Assembly (NCBI GenBank): GCA_030761205.1
Contig: JAULJL010000004.1
Span: 35,746,172-35,810,171, forward strand
DNA from: Fremontodendron californicum
Taxonomy: Eukaryota > Streptophyta > Magnoliopsida > Malvales > Malvaceae
DNA length: 64,000 bases
Direction of reading: 5' to 3'
Positions 10,501 to 23,160 of the stretch are shown here, one piece after another. Position 1 is the stretch's first letter; the number at the start of each line of letters is the position of its first letter. The position numbers were made by a program, and so were the translations under genes. The notes beneath the pieces were generated by a model. That model did no database searches. It was given only the letters and a program-made list of their open reading frames with translations, and was not told the origin of the DNA.

Positions 10501-13500
10501 AAGGAATTCATGATATACTTTGAATTTTATATTTTGTATCAAAAACTCAGCCCAGGCCCTTTTTCCATATTTCCCAAGAGTGTAACCAGTTAGAATTCAG
10601 AAAAGAGGATATCAAATATGTGCTAAAATCAATTCATGGTCATACATTTCAACAGAAGGATATCATTTTAAAAGATTCTGTATATTCCAACAGGCCCATC
10701 AATGAGTAAAGGCAACAAAAAATGTGACCCTGGCTAGACATGTTAACTGAGCCCTATGAAAATTAGTATCTTCAATGATAAAAAGTTTAAATAAAAGATC
10801 AGATGGCTTTTTGTTGAATCAATACTGTGCAAAATCTACAAGGTAACTTTGTATTTCATAATGAGAATAAAAATGAAAAAAAAAAAGGTTTGACCAGCAT
10901 ACCCTGTTATCCCGTGCACCATGTGGGCTGCTAGCAATTTTTGGCCTGAATGCATTTGGATTACGCTCCAAAGTTGCTTCGACAGCATCACATCTCGCAG
11001 CTTCATTCTCAACATTGTTATAACAATTAACACAGTTGCACCCATCACAATATATTCCAGATGCAAAGCATTCACAGTACCTGATCAAGGCTTGCAGTAT
11101 TAACTTTCTATATCTTATATCATCAAACACGTTGATTACAATTCACATACAAAAATGGCTTAATCACATTATATGAACAGAAAAATCATACATAAGAATA
11201 ATAAGGGAAAAATAGTACTATCTAAAATGCCCCAGCTAGCTGCCTAGATGCTACCAATAAAAGTCATAACCCTATTTCCATCTATTTCCTCTCATGCACA
11301 CTTCTCAACAGATAGAACATACAAGAAATGTGAATCTAATCAGTGTGTTGGAACACATTTATACATCTGTCATAGAGACCATAAAGTGAATAGGGTTAAA
11401 AATATGTAGAAGGAAAGGTTAGCTTAAGGAAATATTTTAACAGAAGCATCTGTTCTTGGTCTTTGCACATTTGGATGGAGAATGAAGTGCATTTTTGAAA
11501 GTTGAAGGCATGTTCCTCCTATTTCTGCCAATAGTAGAGTTCATCTTATTTGTGCAATTAGTACAGAAGGAAATATTCCTACACCTTGTACTACTTGCGT
11601 TTTGAAGCTGCTCGGGCCAAACCAATCTAAATGTGGAAAAGGTTTGGAAAGGTGATGCAGAACAAACTTATAAGCTAGGAAGTACCACTTATCAGCCTGA
11701 TAAAAGGTGACATTGGGTTCAGCTAGGTGCTAGTGATACGGAAATTAATATTGTGAGAAATATTTCTAAGAACTATGCGTTAACTAATATTGGTACAAAA
11801 TATAGAAAAGAGTATTTACTTTATTGTTGCTGATTAGTTGTAGTCCTCTTTCCATTAAAACATAGATAGATATAACACTAAACCAAATAGGGGGTACTAA
11901 ACTTTCCTATTTATGGGAAAATATTTCCTTCTATTATCCAACTCAACTTTGCAAGTATTTTTCTCTTAATGGTCTCCAAATTCATTTGACATTTCTTTCC
12001 CTAAAAATTTGAAGAAGAAAAAAATCAAATAAAAAAAAGTTTGAGGTAATCAGATCAACAACATTGTTAAAGTAGCAAAAGAAGATTGGCACAAAAAACA
12101 TTCTGAAAGATTATGGTCACAAGACTAAACCTAAACATTTCTAGCTAAACAAGGCTTCTTTAGCTGCATAGCCATTATGCAAGTAATGAGTTAATGGATC
12201 AATACATACATATGCACACCTCACTATGCACATGCAGGTGAGGTGGTGAAAAGAAGCTGCAGATGAGTGTGACCTATCATTTTCCCAATAAGAAATTTCT
12301 GTTTTCTGCAAAATGATACACTTAAAGACACCAGCTACAACCTAATGAGTATTTCATGAACCGTAAAGTTGCATGTAAGGAAGAAAACCAATTTCTCATC
12401 TTGTACAGGAAAAAGATTGCGTGTCTTATTTATGCAATATCTAACATGGCACATGGAACCCAATGTAGAAAAGTTTGTAAGAAATATGTCACCAACAAGT
12501 AAAATAGTAACAACAGCTGTTAATATGATATCCAGAGTAGAGCAGCAGTGAATCATGGAAGAAGAACTCATTCATGCCAAATGGGCATATAAGTCAATGA
12601 ACTTACAGTTTCAGACACCGAGAATGTTTACAGTTACACTGCTTCTGCTTTTTTGGAGTACCATCTTTTAGTTCATTTGGTCTTGGTTTTGCTTTTGGGG
12701 ATTCTGGTTTTCTGAAGAGAGCAAGAAATAAAGAAAAATAAAATAAAATTAAAGGTAACTAGCTTCAATAGTAAATTTTCAGACAATGACATTTTGTAAA
12801 GTAATCCTGCAGTTGTTTAATTAAACCAGAAACTTCAAGTTTTGAGAGAATATCTTCAATAAATGCAACAAATATTTGAGAAGACCAGCATTAATAATCA
12901 CAATAAGCATTTCATCTGCACTATAAGATTAATAATCATCAGAGATAGAAAGGGCACATCCTCAGTTAGGGGGTAAGAAATATGAGCATTACAATGAATA
13001 AAATCGAGAACAATAGAAAGAAAGATTCTTCGCATCCAAATTGACAAAAAAGAAAATGAAAGAGAATAAGACAAGTTTCATTGCAATTAACTGGTAGGAA
13101 GGAGGACAATGACCAAAACTGTTATGTCCTAGAAAACAGTACACCCATGACAAAAAAAAAGACCAGTGTTTACATCCTACGGCTACAGCCTATGATCGAA
13201 ACAGAAAGAATGGGGCAAAACTAGGAAAGAACCTAAGAAGCTATATCCGGTGACTGATAAAGCTTAAACAAAACCAAATTCCCCACAAAGCAATTGATTC
13301 ATTCCTTCACTCCAAAACAATGTTTAATTTGAAAGAGAAAAGGATGCAAAAGCACCAATTAACCTCCAAGAGATCAATTCCAAAAGAAACCAACTATTCT
13401 GTTCTATAATCAGAAGAAAAAATACTCAAACTTCGTTTATTTCTTAGAGGAAAAAAAAAAACAAAATTGACCAGAGTTTGATTCAAACATAATTGAAAAT

Positions 13501-14027
13501 AAAGAGTTAATTCTGAAGCATGTAAAAATAAAATGTCAATCAGGACATAGAAGACCGTAACCCAGGCTTCCTTACTATGTACACTCTCAAAAAGGAAAAA
13601 AAAAAAAAAAAAGAGTTAGTTTTTAGTAAACAAAATAAAAAATCTACAGAACAAACACTGAAAAAGAATAACTAAATAAAAGGGAAAAAAAATCACAAAT
13701 TTTGATAGCAAAAACTTACACAACCCTCGACGATGCTGTAGTTAGAGGATGAGATTGAGCGGCGGCCACAGGAGTGGTCGCCACCGCCTGCGGTTTTATC
13801 TGTGGCTGCTGCTGCTGCTGTTGCTCAGTTACTGAAGCCGCCGAAGACGAAGCCACACCCATCCCTTGTGTGGATTGCGGGTGTTCCGGAAAAACCACAC
13901 CACCAGAAGAAACCCCGCCAAAACCGGTCGTGAAATCGAGCTGCCTTGCTAGCTTCTTCGCCGGAAAATCCGCCGTATCCGGTTGTGCCTTTTTTGGCGG
14001 GAATTCACCTCCTTTTCCTTCCCCCAT
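7580..14027 (-). CDS. TCX5: Tesmin/TSO1-like CXC protein (CPP family), TCX5/6-like
   Basis: Nuclear DNA-binding protein of the CPP (CXC-hinge-CXC) family; plant TCX5/6 act with DREAM-type complexes as repressors of cell-cycle and DNA-methylation genes (family knowledge). Eight exons: 14027-13720, 12711-12607, 11080-10903, 10434-10075, 9789-9686, 9609-9515, 8858-8439, 7842-7580; total 610 aa with all phases consistent. CXC1 (about residues 128-168, QCNCKHSRCLKLYCECF) spans the exon 2/3 junction. The conserved linker RNPNAFRPKI follows, then CXC2 (about 213-252, GCHCKKSGCLKKYCECF). The N-terminus is Ala/Gln/Pro-rich with a short polyQ. The C-terminal region around LTKFRDCLNRLITFGEIK is also family-typical. 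Intron 7 uses a GC donor (8438-8437). Start chosen as the first Met of exon 1. The exact paralogue (TCX5 versus TCX6) is a guess. Confidence 0.95.
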
Positions 14028-15060
14028 TTAAATTCCAAAAAGAATTTTAATCAAATTCCAATCTTTTTCCAATTCTCCCACACAGCCACAGCTGAAAATC
14101 CACCAAATAATCTCACAAATTGCCTTAAATCAACTCAAATTCACCCACTTTTAGATGCAAATCCCAATCTACAATCTCCAAAACCTCAAATTACAAAAAT
14201 ATCCGTGATTTCTCCAAGCTCGATATTTCCACCGAGAAGTGCCAAAAAATCGAGAAGATTTTGATTCCGATCGATGCATAGAGAGAAAGAGAGAGAAACT
14301 AAAGAAATCTAGAGAGAGAAGAGATGGCCTTTTTTAATTTTGTTGTTGGTGTTCGTAGTCTCCTTCTTCTTCTTCTTCGGTTCTCCTCCCTCTCTCTTGC
14401 CAAGTTTTGAAATTTCAATTTTTCTTTTTTTTTTTTTTGGTTTATCGAATGGTGAGATTCGCGTGGGTTTTGGATCCGACGGTTCACGTTTAAAGAATTA
14501 ATCTGACGCATGAAATTCATAGGAGTGAGTATGGTGTGTTAGTGACCGTTGGATCCGATTAAAAGCAAGGTTTCCACAAAAGCGGTGTTGGTTTAAAGGG
14601 TGTGAGGGGAGATTGTAATGGGAGTGTTCCCCATTCAAATTTTGACACGTGGAGAATATATTTGGGGGATTTTCTGAATGACTCTTGGCGTGATAGAATT
14701 GGTTGAAAAATAAAAAAAAGCAAAACAGAGACGATAGCATTTTTGTTTTGATGACTTGAGTCAACCAAGTCAATTTGCGATGTGTAGTCTGTCTGGGTAA
14801 GAATGAAAAGCACAGCCTCCAATCTCTTTCGTTTCAAAACAATATAATTTCTTCTTTCAAGTCAACAAGCAGTCAAGAACAATACTGAATATCGAGACCC
14901 AAAAGGGAATATGAATTTAACAGTCAACTCTCACAAATTTACCAAATGTTACGGGAGGGGGAATAGGAATCATAAGCAAAGCACTGGAATTAAGTCCTAG
15001 CTGTCCTCTCAACAGTCAATACTTCCCTCAATTTACAGAAAACACAAGCTCCATGTAAAA
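14028..15060. other. TCX gene 5' leader and intergenic spacer
   Basis: 14028-14400 reads, on the minus strand, as a GA-rich leader (gagagaaagagagagaa, and a GAA run complementary to cttcttcttcttc), typical of plant 5' UTRs and core promoters. From there to 15060 I see no gene; the right end is probably the 3' UTR of the zinc-finger gene. Confidence 0.5.
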
Positions 15061-15075
15061 CCAATATTAAAAGTT

Positions 15076-18000
15076 CTACCCTTGCGTCCCACACCACGCA
15101 CGTCGATCCTCTTGTCTTCGTTCCAAGTACATATCTTGACGATATTCTTTTGACACATTAGCACCTCTGATTGGTGATCTGCTCCCCTCTCTCACATCAC
15201 GTGGCCATCTGCCACGGGGAGGAAGTTTTGGAAGTGGAGATGGAGATGGAGATGGTGGTCGCCTCTCATACCCTTTCCTTTCATTGACAAAGTTATCCCG
15301 TCCACGATCTTTATGTCCCCAATCCATAAGCATTGGCCTGTCAAATCTACTCCTCCCCTTGTAGTTATCATCTAGATAATCCAGCCGATCTTTACGCATG
15401 ATATGATCAGAAAACCTGCCTTCATGCCTGGGAGGTGGCAGGCCACCAGCTCCAAGGTCTCTGGGGCCCTCCCTAGCCCAAACACGAGGAGGAGATCTAA
15501 AGCCATTCATATTCCTGCCGGGCGGTGATAGATCCCTGGAAAAGCCAGGAAAGCGCCTGGGAGGAGCATGCGATGGTGGAGATCTAAAGCCATTCATATT
15601 CCTGCCAGGCGGTGATAGATCCCTGGAAGAGCCAGGAAAGCGCCTGGAAGGAGCATGCAAAGGTGGAGGACTAGGGTAGCCTCCACGTGGAATTCCCACA
15701 GGTGCAGAGCGAAATTTCTTGCAGTTGTTACAGTACTCCCTCCTTGCAAAGTTTAAGTTTCCACATCTGAGACATCGTGAGGATATAAAATAAAATGTAA
15801 TGTCAGATGCTTCATCAAACTTGCAAATGCATAAGGCAATAAACTGAAAATAAAGTTGTCATCTAATTATATAAAAAAAATCGGTCATCTGTGCTAGGAA
15901 AGCATGATGAAACTTAAAACAGTAAAGATTATAACTCTTTCTGATTAAAATACTTGTCAATAAAATAAAATTACACAATCTATGTTTCTTTAGAATTTTG
16001 AAGGACAAGAACTGGTAAAAGAATACCTCAACTGATAAAAAAAAAAAAAAGAAGCAGGGAGACAGAGAATAAAAAAAAATGCAAAGCAAGCAGCATAAAA
16101 ATATTAAAAACAGGAAAACTGGATACAAAATTCACATCATGAAGGTCATAAACTTACGAAGGATCAGCGCATATCCAGTCTCCTTCCCTAGGGCGCACAT
16201 TAGGATTATTTATAGTCATGCCTTCACCTCTGAAAGGTGCAGGACCATATCCAGTACCATCAAAACCTCTGCTATTGTGTGGCCTGCCACCACCTGGTCC
16301 TCGACTATAAGGAGGTGAGGAGTCTCGATACCTGCCAGAATCCCTCCCATTACCAAAATCACGACTTCTTGGCGGGCCACCTGAGCGATCAAAATTGGAA
16401 CCATAACGATGGTCTGCAACTCTACGATGTACAGGAGAACTAGAACCTGCACGAATTCTATATCCTGGAAAAAAGCCAATAATGCCTATAGATAAGCAAA
16501 TCCAATTAAATAAGTGAGATATTATGGTACATGATGTATTTATGATGTTGGAAGACTTATGGCCAATCAAATGTCCAAATGACCAATAAAATAAAGTTTG
16601 CAAGGCCGGTACCACCAGTCAAGATCTCCTTATCATGAGTACAGAAAGAAAAATCCAGAATAGAAGGGAATACTTGCTTCAAATGTTAAGTGTTAACTGT
16701 CCTTGTCACTTTCAAAAACAGCATTTTACCACTACATAATGCAGGGGCAAGGAGCATTCAAAACCAAGAGTGTTACCTGTACCCAACATACATTACAACA
16801 GCTCATGGTCCTCAGTAGGAAAAGAGGTCGAGTCGTAGACTCAGGTGCCAAAATCGTCTATCTTGTAACCTTACCTGCTTAAAGATGGATTTTCGACCTA
16901 ATATCTGAACTATCAACCCCAAAATCATAAATCTGGAGCAACCACATTTGAAACAGCAGTCGTAGAAAGTAGGAAAAGAACAGCATTCACATGTGCAGCT
17001 TGTAGATAATAAAATGCACATATACCTAATACATGATAGTCCAATACAAAAACCATTAACCATCAAATTTACACCTAAAACCTTCATCCAAATTGCCTTA
17101 ATAAAGAGCAGCAGTCTGAGCAACAAAGCAAAACTAAAGGGTGTAAACCACCAAAGAATATCCACCCATGTGGAAATAGAATATTAACCAGTAAGTCAAA
17201 GGCCACCCGATTTTATGCTCTTCCGAATAGCTCGTCTTGGTGAACTGTTTGAAAAGGTTCCACTGTTTGACACTACGAATTACCACCCAAAACTGAGTTC
17301 ACTATCCCTATACACAACTTGGTGGGTAGAAAGTAGAAACCAACAGGGCTTCTTCCATCCCCAAAGCAGCAATGCATCATTCACTGACCACTTTTGCTAA
17401 ATACTTATATAGCCAGAACTTTGTCCAACAGCTTAACTACCCCATTAAACACAAAACTATACAGAAACACACAAGATGCCTCAAGAAGATAGATATAACA
17501 CATTAAGGATATTCCACAATATCCCATTCACCTGGAAAAGAATACCACTAACCACAAAAAGTATTATTCTAAAGCCATCTAACTTAAACCCATTTACCCC
17601 TCCCAGAGGAAAAAGAAAAATAAAATAAAAACCACAAGCAACCCAAGTTAAATTCCACCACAAGAGTTCCATTATCAGTTACCAGATACTCCACTATCGA
17701 GCACTTCCGTAAATTAACAAAACCAACAAAAGCCCAGGAGAGACAGAGCTCCACTCCCGCCAACAAAATTAGTTATCACGGCCCAAAACTGTCTTATTAG
17801 CACATACCCTGAAGCCCTCAACCACACCAGTTTTTCCAGCCAAGAGACCAACCTTACCATTGAGAATACCCAACTGGCCATCCTAAACCATTTGATGATG
17901 TCAGTATTCCATTTCCAGATCATGCTTTGCAACATAACCACAAACCTCTTAAATTGGCATTTAAATTAGCACTTCTAATTAAATATGATACTCTATCGAA

Positions 18001-19338
18001 CCCAACCCCATTGTCACTATCTTCAAATTCTTGCCCAATCTGACACAAGTGATAATAGCTTCAAAACTGAGATGCAATAACTTGTCTTTAGTGATCAGCA
18101 CTACAAGTTCATTCATCATACCCAACACAATATATAATGGCATTTGGCACAAAACATTAAACCCTTAACACAGAAAAACAATTAACCCCAACACCAACAA
18201 TGATCCAAGAATACACTCACACCAACATGCCTTCGTCAAGAGCCAAGTTCTAGCAGGCAACATTCACAGCTGTAACACACAACAGCAAAATTCATTTGCA
18301 ACTTGATACTCCATAAGGGTATTAGATCCACAAGATCGACATGCAACATAAGGAAGAGATAACAGGTTGTACAAACTCAACTGTTATGTAACAAATACAT
18401 AGTCATTGAAAAAAATCAAATGAACTGTAACAGTCACCAAATAATGTTACAAATCTCACTTGACAAGAACATAAACAATTGAGCAGTTAAACAACAGCTA
18501 CAAGACCCTATATATGCTTATACCAGACGCTGATGCGTCAGAGAGAATCCTGCTAAGAGGAATATTAAAACAACACATAGAGGACAGGTTACAAGACATT
18601 GAAATACAAACATTAACAAGGCCCCATTTATAACCTATTTTTCACAGAGATGTATTCATAGAAATTACAAAATACACTGCAAGTAGGTTGTTTGCCTCAC
18701 CGCTGAGTTCCCTCTCTCGGGAACATGAATCATATTCTTGTTAGGCGCCCCTAAATTCACTTAGTAACCTATTAATCATCTACTTACTCCTTGATATCAC
18801 AAATCGCATATAAATCTACTGGAAATGTAAATTGGCATTCAATTAAAGTCATATAAGTTGCCTTCTATAAAGCTCTAAACTCAACCACACCGCATATTGC
18901 CCATTTCACTTTCAGTTTCAAATCCTACTTCGATCTAGGGTTTCAACTTTCAAATCACATGACTCATTTTACTTTCAATCATAACAATGCCGTAAAAGTA
19001 ATTTGAACTCCACATTATCAGTAGATTAATAAAACACTGAAACAAAATCAAACAATAAACACAAATTTGATTAACAAATACAAAGAGGAAAAAACGATTC
19101 CATCAAAAATAAGAAAAAAGAAAAACGAACCAGATTCATCATTGTATCGACCAGAGCGAGAATACGGAGGCGGCTCACGGCGGACCTCTCCAGGCTCGTA
19201 ATCGCTACCACCACCAACACGGCCTCCTCCTCCACCTTCACCGCCATCAGCTCCGTCGATGGCCGAAGGCCGCACAACAAGGCTGCTGAGGAGTGGCTGA
19301 CGATGCGAGGTCGTTTGGTCCTTGTCTCTAGACCCCAT
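15076..19338 (-). CDS. RanBP2-type zinc-finger, Arg/Ser/Gly-rich RNA-binding protein
   Basis: Likely nuclear RNA-binding or splicing-associated protein (inference from domain and composition). Three exons: 19338-19131, 16464-16158, 15766-15076; 401 aa. One RanBP2/ZRANB2-type zinc finger is split by intron 2: W166, C168, C173, C184, C187 in GDWICADPSCGNLNFARREY, the spacing used by FUS/TAF15-like fingers to bind single-stranded RNA. The rest is low complexity: an acidic Gly-rich N-terminus (SDYEPGEVRREPPPYSRS), a Gly/Arg/Tyr-rich middle, and RS/RD-rich repeats in the C-terminal part. A 29-residue unit containing SRDLSPPGRNMNGFRSPP is tandemly duplicated. Intron 1 is long (about 2.67 kb). The start is the Met at 19338 because an upstream TATA-like box lies at 19432-19440 and the more distal in-frame Met would precede it. 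I infer an orthologue of the Arabidopsis gene next to TCX5, not checked. Confidence 0.9.
15495..15668 (-). repeat. In-frame 87-bp coding duplication
   Basis: agccattcatattcctgcc occurs at 15501 and 15588, and the flanking text repeats with few changes (ccgggcgg/ccaggcgg, gaaaag/gaagag). Period 87 bp, that is 29 codons, preserving frame inside the zinc-finger protein's C-terminal exon. Confidence 0.93.
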
Positions 19339-19431
19339 TTCTCGCACTCTCTCTCTTTTTCCCCCCTTTGTATGAGAACGTTTGTCAGACACCCGATCGG
19401 AGAGATTTTGGATACTATGGTGTGGCTGGTG

Positions 19432-19445
19432 GTATATAAACCCTA
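19432..19445 (-). promoter_or_regulatory. TATA-like box and telo-box upstream of zinc-finger gene
   Basis: On the minus strand ggtttatatacc (19432-19441) lies about 95 bp upstream of the ATG. It overlaps the complement of aaaccctag, the plant telo-box common in promoters of ribosomal and RNA-processing genes. Assigned by sequence and position only. Confidence 0.6.
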
Positions 19446-20289
19446 GCGCCACGTATTTGATTTTTCGGCCGTGGAATTACGTGAGAGGCGAGAGCTTTTT
19501 CGATTTTGCAAAAGGATTTCCGGAATGTTTGTTTTGCCCCCGAAGTTTCTTTTTTTGTTTTGAAATAGCCCCCGATGCTTTTGAATTTTGTACTTTCTCG
19601 GTTTCTCCCTCAAGTTTTCCTATTTATTACAGAAAATTCCTTTTAATTACATAACATGACATTTTCATTAAATTCACGAATTCTTTTTACTAGTATTTAA
19701 TTCTGAAATTTGCAGATTCACAACCCCCTAGCCTCGCGCACGAAAGTTATAAAGCTTTCCTAGGTTTTATTCTTTTATGCGCGTGCTGCGGGTGAAATGT
19801 CCTATTCTCTTGAAAAACGACAAAGGCCACCCCCAACCCTTACAATGTTCATACTGCCTCTTCCCTTTGCAAGGTCCATAAGCAGTATGACCCTGCGAAG
19901 GCTTTTCGGGGATTCCTTTCTTTCGATCGACTTCCTTGGCTAAGTACTCGGTTTTACTAATAACAATTCTCAATGCCCTTACGAGGTAGTGATGAGTTAA
20001 ACTACTCGTGTTGGCATGGAAGTCAGCCCGGTAAACTGATTCCATTCTGTTACTAGGGTTCCAAACCTTCCCCTTAGCTCTAGAAAGACGTTTCCTTATC
20101 AAGAGATGCTAAAGCTATTTATAGTTGTTTAAGTCGGAAGGAGGGCTTTGGGCAAAGAGCAACTCGAAAGTACTTGACTTCAGTCCCAGTACTGAAAGAC
20201 GTGACTTCAGGAGTTTCTTTCGGAAGGAAAGACTTCGTTTACTTCCTGCAAATTTTTTTTGTAAGAACTAGTAGAAAGGCCGTGTCTCA

Positions 20290-20680
20290 GGGCTAGTTTA
20301 GCATTGCTGTTGGAAAAAGCTTGGGTTGGGAAAAGCTCGAGTTGGAAAAAGTGTGTTTATAAAGTGTGGTGAAAAAGTGTGGTTTAAAAACTTTTAAGTG
20401 TTTAGCATTGCTGTGAAAAAGTGTTGTTGGAAATTGAAATGTCAAAAAAAGATATGTTCAAAATAATAAAAGTGTAGAGATGTGAGGATAATAAAGTCAT
20501 TTTATCCAAAAGCCAGCTTTTAAAGCCCAAAAGCTATATTTTTTGGCTTTTTGGTTTGGCTTTTCAAACCATGGTTTCAACAGCAGAAGCTAATTTTTTT
20601 TATCTGTTTAGCATTGCGTTTGCGGTGAAAAGCAGCTTTTGACCTCAAAAGCTGTGCCAGAAGCAATGCTAAACAAGACC
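20290..20680. mobile_element. MITE (Harbinger/Tourist-like) inside the NUMT
   Basis: Terminal inverted repeats gggctagtttagcattgct at 20290 and ggtcttgtttagcattgct (read from the minus strand) ending at 20680. The flanks share a TCA direct repeat (20287-20289 and 20681-20683). Internal copies of gtttagcattgc occur near 20400 and 20607, giving subterminal repetition. The 391-bp element has no coding capacity. The 3-bp duplication and GGG-type ends point to the PIF/Harbinger group, although TCA is not its usual TWA target. Confidence 0.8.
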
Positions 20681-21791
20681 TCAGTCCCAGTGTGGCTGAT
20701 CATCCGAAAAAACCAGCTAAGCATCATTGGCTTGGAGGCTGCCCGACCTACCGGCGGGGGGTTATTCGCCACATTCATTATAGGGGATCCCAGAACCTGT
20801 TAGTAGGTAGACAGAAGTGGTGGCCGCCAGAGAGGAAGCCAAACCGGCCTATTAAGCGCAGCTAAGCTAATATGCGCCGGAGAAAGCCAGGTGCCGGAGG
20901 TAAGATTTATTCGGCCCGGAGGCACTTTAGAAAGATTATTGGGTAGAAAGGTTTCTCAATTCGGCATCGCCTGCTCTTTATCCCGATTCATGTGAAGCTT
21001 TTTCTTTCACAAAGGATTCTGTTCTGTCCGTGTGGCTATCTTAACTACTGATGAAACAGTAAAAAAGGTTAGTTTCGCTTTCCTGACTAAAGAGATAGAA
21101 CGGATGAAACCATTTTTTCTGCGCCTTCGTCTTCTGCCTGACTACTAAAGCAGAGTAGCCAACATGCGCACATCATGATTTGCCAGAGGAGCTCAGAGCT
21201 CAGCGAATGGAAGAAGCAGGCAGGGACAGATAGAGAATTAGGTAGGGAAAAGTGCTTTCTTGGACTTGTTTCCAGGTGAGATCAAAGATCTTTCAACGCG
21301 TTGATTTCCTACTAAAGAAACTGGGCTTCTATCAGGAGTTTTCTTTGTCGATCGATGTGAAAGGGTCGAAAACTCTCACTTTATGCTCTAAGCGGTCTTC
21401 TTTCCTATTCTGTTGTACCCTTCCTTCCTCCTTCTATCTCTAAGGGTAGTCTTATGTTCGGACTACTGCTTCTTGCTGTTAGCGCTTCTTGTGCGGCTAG
21501 GGCTACTTACCCTTGGCTTTATTGAAAATGCCTAAGGTGCCTTTCTAAAGGCTTTATTCAAAGACTAAGCGAGATCTCGAGAAGTGGTGTCTGTAGCCTG
21601 TTGATCGGCTTTCTCCTATCTGTTCTGGTGACGTATCAAGAGCAGTGCAGAAGGACCAACGACGATGAAGGTTACGAAGGAGAAAGAGGAGGAGCTAATT
21701 CGGACGAAATCGAATGATTACGAGATAGACAATGAGACAAAGCCACCGTGGAGCGGCTTTTTGCAAAAAGATGAGGGGGAAACTCAGTAAG

Positions 21792-22094
21792 ATGTCGGAG
21801 AAGCGAAATATACGGGATCACAAACGTAGATTGCTCGCGGCTAAATATGAATTGAGACGAAAGCTTTATAAAGCCTTTTGTAAAGATCCCGATCTTCCTA
21901 GTGATATGCGGGACAAACATCGTTATAAGTTGTCCAAGTTGCCAAGAAATAGTTCCTTTGCACGAGTAAGAAATCGATGTATTTCCACGGGTCACCCTCG
22001 TTCCGTATATGAGTTCTTTCGAATTTCTCGTATCGTTTTTCGTGGATTAGCATCTCGAGGTCCTTTGATGGGCATAAAGAAATCGTCTTGGTAG
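21792..22094 (+). CDS. rps14: Mitochondrial ribosomal protein S14 gene copy (in NUMT)
   Basis: The frame encodes 100 aa starting MSEKRNIRDHKRRLLAAKYE and ending GPLMGIKKSSW, the full length and characteristic ends of plant mitochondrial uS14. No stop or frameshift is present. It sits in nuclear DNA without an evident promoter or added mitochondrial presequence; the in-frame extension back to 21732 is Arg/Lys-rich but reads through mitochondrial-type leader sequence. It is therefore more likely a non-functional NUMT copy than a functional transferred gene. Compared with the family consensus as I remember it, two residues look changed (DKHRY and STGHP, both usually without His), which would fit relaxed constraint. 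The functional copy, nuclear or mitochondrial, would be elsewhere. Confidence 0.88.
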   Translation: MSEKRNIRDHKRRLLAAKYELRRKLYKAFCKDPDLPSDMRDKHRYKLSKLPRNSSFARVRNRCISTGHPRSVYEFFRISRIVFRGLASRGPLMGIKKSSW

Positions 22095-23160
22095 CAACCA
22101 CCAAACCAATAGAACAAGGGTTAGCTCCGCAGCTGGTCCACAAGCAAGGTAAGTAGGTCCATTACCGGCCGGCTCCGGACCGAAAACACCTAACGGAGTA
22201 ATCCCTTATCTCGGATCGGAGATGCTAACGGGGCGGGAATCGAAGTGGGGGACCTATCTACCGCCTGTGTCTATCTCCTGTCAAGTATGCTCCCCAGACA
22301 TAGACTACGAACAGGGTAATAACCATTGAGTGAAACAACAAGGAAAGAGCGTAATCCGTTATAGATCCTACGACTTGGCTTTTTTATGAGCACTTCTCCT
22401 TCTAATACGAGTTCTGGAGTCAGGCATCTTTTCGCTACCCTGATAAGACGAGGGGGAAGTAGCTCAACTTAAAGTTTTTTGGTAGGAATGGTTTAGCTCG
22501 CTAGGGGGAGGGAGATAGTTTACGCGTCAGTTGAAAGTGGGAAAGCTCTCAAGCAGCAAGTACTTTTTATCCTTTCACATTCAAGTAAAGTATTGGGAAG
22601 GTATCTAGCCAGTGAGGCAAGTTAAGTAAGGAAAGCAGCTGAAGCAAGCAAGGTGCCTAAGCCTTCAAGTTGCAAGGTCTTTTAGGGTTAGATATACTTG
22701 TCATCAGTTAGAAGAACTCGGAGTCTAAGATGGTAACAAGAGAGAACTAAGTGCAATACGTACAACCTATTAGTGACCCCTCTGTAGGTCGCAGCTTAAC
22801 ATTAAGCTCAAGCGATGTATCCTATAATGAAAGCAACTGAACTTGGATAGTCTTTCCTTAGGACTCCAATCTTTAGCACTCCCTCTATAACTGGAGAGAA
22901 AGGCACTGGCCTGGGAAGAAAGCTTATGATGGTGGGCCCCCGAAGAAATGAAAAGGGCTGGCGCGAAACTAATCAGAGCTAGAAGAAAGACACCATGGGA
23001 GCTACACCCGCGCTTAGGAGAAGATTTGACTTTTCTGATCCGGCATGATAAACAACTCGAACTCAACTTCTATTCTTTCAAGAGAAGGCACCGAGATCCC
23101 GCGTAAGCGTTGTTTGCCCGTTGCCAATAGGATCGACTTGGGTAGTCAAATTCCATTGTG

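Larger units (their letters stand above)
19730..23160. other. Nuclear insertion of mitochondrial DNA (NUMT), ~3.4 kb
   Basis: Base composition changes abruptly from the AT-rich surroundings to roughly balanced sequence and back again at about 23160, where AT-rich nuclear DNA resumes. The block carries a complete plant mitochondrial rps14 frame and other text resembling plant mitochondrial intergenic DNA, plus short open frames such as 19767-20102 (-) without recognisable domains. A MITE interrupts it at 20290-20680. Just upstream of rps14, an open stretch ending at 21781 (product end FLQKDEGETQ) may be the tail of another mitochondrial frame that I could not name. Boundaries are approximate. 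A chimeric assembly join is unlikely because nuclear sequence flanks both sides and a MITE lies inside. Confidence 0.8.

Noticed and set aside
16154..16615. Alternative 153-codon start for the zinc-finger protein
   Set aside because: It extends exon 2 into intron sequence; joining at the acceptor before 16464 to exon 1 gives a proper Gly codon and the conserved N-terminus.
19767..20102. 111-codon minus-strand frame in the NUMT
   Set aside because: No recognisable domain; reads like mitochondrial non-coding text, kept only as part of the NUMT.
21672..21995. Minus-strand frame over rps14
   Set aside because: Antisense shadow of rps14.
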